Below, piece after piece: positions 60,588-64,000 of a DNA stretch of 64,000 nt. Source of the DNA: [Clostridium] symbiosum (GTDB taxonomy: Bacteria; Bacillota; Clostridia; Lachnospirales; Lachnospiraceae); contig JAETSN010000001.1 in assembly GCA_021769625.1 (NCBI GenBank), positions 1-64,000 on the forward strand, in the 5' to 3' direction. The position numbers were made by a program, and so were the translations under genes. The notes under the pieces are model-generated. The model was given only the letters and a program-made list of their open reading frames with translations, did not search any database and had not been told where the DNA came from. Each line of letters begins with the position of its first letter. The stretch's first letter is position 1.

Positions 60588-61046
60588 ATGTTATTACCGA
60601 GAACAAACACATTAAACAGCTTTTTTGGAGAAAATTTATTTGATGATTTCTTTGAGGACTTCGCGCGGCCGGCAAGGAGCGCCGCAAGGTACGGCACCTC
60701 CGCAGGCATTATGAGAACGGACGTCAAGGAAAGTGATGCCGGCTATGAATTGGATATCGACCTGCCGGGCTGCAAGAAAGAAAATGTGAAGGCGGAACTG
60801 AAGGAAGGCTATCTGACCATCAGCGCAGAGACAAACCAGAACAATGACCAGAAGGATGACAACGGAAAATATATTCGCCGTGAAAGATATTACGGAACCT
60901 GCAGCAGAAGCTTCTATGTCGGCGAGGATATCACCCAGGAGGATATCAAAGCGAAATTTGAGGATGGCATCCTGAAGGTGTCCATACCGAAAAAAGAGGC
61001 GAAACCGGTCATTGAGGAGAGCAGATATATCCCGATCGAAGGATAA
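60588..61046 (+). CDS. small heat shock protein, Hsp20/alpha-crystallin family
   Basis: 152 residues. A variable N-terminal part (MLLPRTNTLNSFFGENLFDD) precedes the alpha-crystallin domain (about 42-140): DVKESDAGYELDIDLPGCKK, then SFYVGEDITQEDIKAKFEDG and the ILKVSIPKKE strand. The C-terminal RYIPIEG carries the I-x-I anchoring motif (IPI). It is an ATP-independent holdase chaperone. Controlled by a CIRCE element and promoter upstream; AAGGAGG lies before the ATG. Confidence 0.95.
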   Translation: MLLPRTNTLNSFFGENLFDDFFEDFARPARSAARYGTSAGIMRTDVKESDAGYELDIDLPGCKKENVKAELKEGYLTISAETNQNNDQKDDNGKYIRRERYYGTCSRSFYVGEDITQEDIKAKFEDGILKVSIPKKEAKPVIEESRYIPIEG

Positions 61047-61221
61047 AGGGTTCGGAACAGGAAAGATGAAAAAAGGATGTCAGTTTATCTGGCATCTTTT
61101 TTCATGGGGAAAAGTATTGTCATAAATGAGATTGCAATAAAAAGAATTAAGGTGTATGATAAAACAGTACAGTGCTTATAAATACGATATATATAAGTAC
61201 GTCTGTAATCGGAGGTTTGAT

Positions 61222-62580
61222 ATGGGGCAGTATTTTGAGTGGAAGAAAGAGTATAATATCGGGGTGGATTCCATTGATAAGGATCATCAGCAGCTTTTTA
61301 GAAGTATTAATAAGCTTTTTACTTTCAGGGAAGAGGAAAAAGACAATCAGTGGCTGTGTGAGGAGGGCATCAAGTTTTTCAAGCAGCATGCGCTGAAGCA
61401 CTTCAAAGATGAAGAAGAGTATATGTCATTGATCCATTATGAAGGGTTGAAGAAACATGTTCAGATACATAGAGGGTTTCAGAATAATACGCTCCCTGCG
61501 CTGGAGCGGGAACTGAGGGAGGCGAATTACAGTCTGGAGGCGGTGGACCACTTTCTGGGTGTCTGCTCCGGCTGGCTGATCGGCCATACAATGACGGAGG
61601 ACATGGCTCTTACCGGGAAAAATATGAGGAAGTGGGAGAAGCTTTTGCCGGAGGAAGAGCTTTCGGCTATGAAGAAAGTGATCGCACAGCTCGTGTTTGA
61701 TATGTTCCATCTGGAGGCGCAGCTGATCAGTGATGTGTACAGCGGGGAGAAGTTCGGAAACGGGGTATATTACCGCCTGATCTACGGAACAGCTGATAAA
61801 AAGCAGAAACTGCAGATTTTCCTTGTTTTTGAGGAGAAGCTGCTCATCAATACGGTCGGAAAAGTTCTGGGGATCCAGACGAACAAGCTGGATATGCTGC
61901 TGATCCATGCGGCGAGATATACGACACGGCAGTTTGTGGGGAGGGTTCTGGAGCAGTTCCCGTCCATGGAAGCGTATGAGCTGAAGGAGGAAAATCTGCT
62001 CTCCTATGAGCAGTTCGAAAAAATACTGAAACAGGAAACGATGCAGGTGAGCCTGCTCTATAATACAGGGGGCGCCGGATATTTTGCATATTGTGTGATC
62101 GCTCCCCATCTTCTGGAAAGCGGCATGGGAGTGCCTATCGAGGCAGATAACGCAATGGCCGAGGTGGAAGAGTACCTGAAAAAGCGGAATGAAGAGGAAG
62201 AGGAACATAAGCCGAAAGTGCTGATAGTGGATGATTCGAAGACAATACGGTATGTGATGCGGGACCTTTTGCTCGAGGATTATGAGGTTACGCTGGCAGA
62301 ATCCGGTGTTGCGGCGATCAGGGCGATCACGTTAAACAGGCCTGATCTGGTTCTGCTGGATTATGAGATGCCTGTCTGTGACGGCGCACAGACACTGGAG
62401 ATGCTTCGGTCGGAAAAATCCTTTGAAGATCTGCCGGTTATTTTCCTGACAGGGAAGGCGGATCCGGCAAGTGTGAAAAAGGTAATGAGTCTGAAACCGG
62501 CGGGCTATCTGCTGAAATATTTGAAACCGGAAGAGATCAAAAAGGAGATCAAAGGATTCTTCGAAAAGAAAAAGGCATGA
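61222..62580 (+). CDS. hemerythrin / CheX-like / response-regulator fusion protein
   Basis: 452 residues from 61222 (GGAGG 6 to 7 bases upstream). Residues 1-135 are a bacteriohemerythrin with every di-iron ligand: H22, H60-x3-E64, H79-x3-H83, H122-x4-D127. A middle region (about 150-325; LVFEEKLLINTVGKVLGIQ, AYCVIA) may be a CheX/CheC-like domain, though its phosphatase motif is not clear. Residues about 330-452 are a receiver domain with D337-D338, phospho-acceptor D380 and K412. It probably senses O2 or iron state and feeds a signalling route. No HTH or GGDEF output is present. Confidence 0.85.
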   Translation: MGQYFEWKKEYNIGVDSIDKDHQQLFRSINKLFTFREEEKDNQWLCEEGIKFFKQHALKHFKDEEEYMSLIHYEGLKKHVQIHRGFQNNTLPALERELREANYSLEAVDHFLGVCSGWLIGHTMTEDMALTGKNMRKWEKLLPEEELSAMKKVIAQLVFDMFHLEAQLISDVYSGEKFGNGVYYRLIYGTADKKQKLQIFLVFEEKLLINTVGKVLGIQTNKLDMLLIHAARYTTRQFVGRVLEQFPSMEAYELKEENLLSYEQFEKILKQETMQVSLLYNTGGAGYFAYCVIAPHLLESGMGVPIEADNAMAEVEEYLKKRNEEEEEHKPKVLIVDDSKTIRYVMRDLLLEDYEVTLAESGVAAIRAITLNRPDLVLLDYEMPVCDGAQTLEMLRSEKSFEDLPVIFLTGKADPASVKKVMSLKPAGYLLKYLKPEEIKKEIKGFFEKKKA

Positions 62581-62614
62581 TCTTACAGGGAGAGTAGGGG
62601 AAGATGAACCTCCC

Positions 62615-63373
62615 CTACTCGATTTTTTTATCAGATGATTTTTTCCGATACTGGCTCGGGGATATCCCGTAGTAATTGCGGAAAGCCTTGCTGAAATAGT
62701 GATTGTCTTTGTATCCGAGCCTCTCCGCGATATCCAGGATCTTGATATCCGGCTTTTCCAAAAGTTCTTTTGCGCGCTCCATCCGCAGCTTCAGCACATA
62801 TTCATAGATCGTGTAGCCGTATCTGGCATGAAACAGCTTGGTGAGATAAGTGATGGAAAAGAAATACTTTTCCTCGAACATGGTGATCTTAAAATTCTGG
62901 CAGTAGTTGCTGTCGACATACTGCTTGATGATCTCCACCACCTCCTCGGGGGAGATATTTTCCTCCGACGGGGCGATGTCATGCTGAAAGACCGTCGTCG
63001 GATCGATCCTCAAAATAGCTTTCTCAATAGCCTGATTCAGCTCTTCCTCCACGATGGGCTTCAGAAGGTAGTCGCATGCGCCGTAGCGCATCGCGTGCCT
63101 CGCGTAGGAAAAGTCGTCATAGCCGCTGATGATGATGAACTGGCTTTCCGGAAATTCCGCCGCGGCGAGTTCCAGAAAAGAGCAGCCGTCCATGACGGGC
63201 ATGTTCATATCTACAAAGATGATCTCGGGATGCAGTTCGCGCATGGTGCTTAAGCCATCCTTTCCGTTGCTCGCCAGGGCGGGCGGTTCGATGCCATATT
63301 TTTTCCAGTGTCCCAGTTTGCTGACTGCGATCCGCACCGGTTTTTCGTCATCGATGATCAAAGATTTATACAT
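62615..63373 (-). CDS. response regulator with AraC-type DNA-binding domain (YesN type)
   Basis: 252 residues. The receiver domain (about 1-120) has IIDDEKPVR, phospho-acceptor Asp in FVDMNMPVMDG and Lys in LLKPI. The C-terminal AraC helix-turn-helix pair (about 145-245) ends with ERLGYKDNHYFSKAFRNYYG. AAAGGAG lies 6 bases before the ATG. The upstream histidine kinase gene overlaps it by 8 bp, so they form a two-component pair; such systems usually control sugar transport genes. Confidence 0.93.
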   Translation of the reverse strand: MYKSLIIDDEKPVRIAVSKLGHWKKYGIEPPALASNGKDGLSTMRELHPEIIFVDMNMPVMDGCSFLELAAAEFPESQFIIISGYDDFSYARHAMRYGACDYLLKPIVEEELNQAIEKAILRIDPTTVFQHDIAPSEENISPEEVVEIIKQYVDSNYCQNFKITMFEEKYFFSITYLTKLFHARYGYTIYEYVLKLRMERAKELLEKPDIKILDIAERLGYKDNHYFSKAFRNYYGISPSQYRKKSSDKKIE

Positions 63374-64000
63374 GTGTTTCTCCTTTTATGGCAGGCAGCG
63401 TGAGAATGACCTCCGTGTAACTGCCTTCTTTTGAAGTGATCTGCATAATGGCGGGATCGTCGTAGAGGAGCTGCAGACGGATATACAGATTGGCGAGGCC
63501 GATGCTCTTTGCCGCGCTGTTCGGTTTTTGGGCGGCAAGATTTTGTTCCAGATTTTTCAGTTTTGCTTCCGGTATGCCGCAGCCGTCATCCCTGACAAGA
63601 AGGATGAGCTTGTCCTCTTTCAGCTTTGCGCTGATGTAGATCGTGATCTGGCCGGTACTTTTGCCGGTTCCGTGGATGATGGAATTTTCCACCAGGGTGT
63701 GCAGGCTGACTTTGGGAACCAGAAATTCTTCCGTACCGGGCTCGATCTCCTTTTTGAAGCGGAGGACATCGGCCCTGCGCATCTTCTGCAGGAATATATA
63801 ATTCGTGACATATTCCATTTCCCTTTTCAGGGAGACGAGATCACCGTCCTTGATCGTATAGCGCAGGTTGGAGGCGAGCGAAGTGATCATCCTGTGGATC
63901 TGAAGCTGATCGTTCACCAGTGCTTCGGTGGAGATCGCCTGCAGCGTATTGTACAGAAAATGAGGATTGATCTGTGCCTCCAGGGCGGTGATCCGGGCAT
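63366..64000 (-). CDS. sensor histidine kinase, YesM/LytS-like, partial (5' end beyond the window)
   Basis: The visible 211 residues are the C-terminal kinase core. Near the window edge it reads LEAQINPHFLYNTLQAISTE, the His_kinase domain with the phospho-accepting His of PHFLYN. Next come EMEYVTNYIFLQKMRR and LHTLVENSIIHG (N box), then VRDDGCGIP and SIGLANLYIRLQLLY (G boxes) of the ATPase. The sensor and membrane parts lie beyond position 64000. It is the partner of the downstream AraC-type response regulator. Confidence 0.92.
   Translation of the reverse strand, partial: ARITALEAQINPHFLYNTLQAISTEALVNDQLQIHRMITSLASNLRYTIKDGDLVSLKREMEYVTNYIFLQKMRRADVLRFKKEIEPGTEEFLVPKVSLHTLVENSIIHGTGKSTGQITIYISAKLKEDKLILLVRDDGCGIPEAKLKNLEQNLAAQKPNSAAKSIGLANLYIRLQLLYDDPAIMQITSKEGSYTEVILTLPAIKGETHV

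Noticed and set aside
1-64000. tRNA or rRNA genes
   Set aside because: No cloverleaf with a GGTTCGA-type T-arm and no conserved rRNA stretch was seen on either strand by reading; a tRNAscan-type run would be decisive.

Overview
The window looks like chromosomal DNA of a spore-forming anaerobic gut Firmicute, most likely a member of the Lachnospiraceae (Clostridia). This rests on the protein style of nearly every gene, strong AGGAGG-type ribosome binding sites, consensus TTGACA/TATAAT promoters, CotF-like and SleB-like spore proteins, a SAM-I riboswitch before metK, a CIRCE-controlled hsp20, and a methionine synthase split into core and activation genes. No rRNA, tRNA, CRISPR array, intact insertion sequence or prophage was seen. 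The right edge cuts a histidine kinase gene.

Layout. 0-5.6 kb: an AAA-ATPase/PD-(D/E)XK gene on the minus strand, then a leader with a tandem 95-bp stem-loop repeat feeding the split B12-dependent methionine synthase. 5.6-13.7 kb: GH3 glucosidase, MATE exporter, AzlCD branched-chain amino acid exporter, inositol-phosphatase family enzyme, lactate dehydrogenase. 13.9-24 kb: a secreted repeat protein, a LacI regulator with a membrane protein, and divergently a sugar ABC transporter (two permeases and a lipoprotein) with a GH32 fructosidase and an FGGY kinase; this is a fructan/sucrose-type locus with visible LacI operators. 24-32.3 kb: CotF-like coat proteins, an HPt protein coupled to a UDP-sugar pyrophosphorylase, galE, a small alarmone synthetase, a coiled-coil membrane protein, a flavin reductase-like protein and DinB. 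32.4-43 kb: M23 endopeptidase, murA, HD-GYP protein, SAM riboswitch-metK, dnaE, pfkA. 43-54 kb: RNA methyltransferase, ECF sigma/anti-sigma pair, proC, SleB-like hydrolase, NfeD/SPFH pair, argF, birA, a small unknown protein, coaX, dusB. 54-64 kb: an unknown gene, greA, a lysS fused to an HD domain, a run of poorly known small genes with a truncated PD-(D/E)XK gene, CIRCE-hsp20, a hemerythrin/response-regulator fusion, and a YesM/YesN-type two-component system.

How the parts connect. The metH pair and metK serve the methionine/SAM cycle. The LacI locus imports a saccharide through a transporter without its own ATPase and cleaves it inside the cell with GH32. The UDP-sugar pyrophosphorylase and galE supply UDP-sugars for surface polysaccharide or galactose use. 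NfeD and SPFH form a membrane-microdomain pair. coaX-dusB and greA-lysS are tightly packed housekeeping operons.

Most unusual content. (1) LysRS with a roughly 215-residue C-terminal extension carrying an HD phosphohydrolase motif set. (2) A three-part hemerythrin / middle domain / receiver protein. (3) A tandem array of stem-loops in the leader of the methionine synthase operon. (4) A family of small non-coding inverted-repeat elements at 10.1, 11.4, 13.8, 29.5 and 42.0 kb, which abut or overlap gene ends and probably supply some terminators. All calls come from reading the sequence without database searches.
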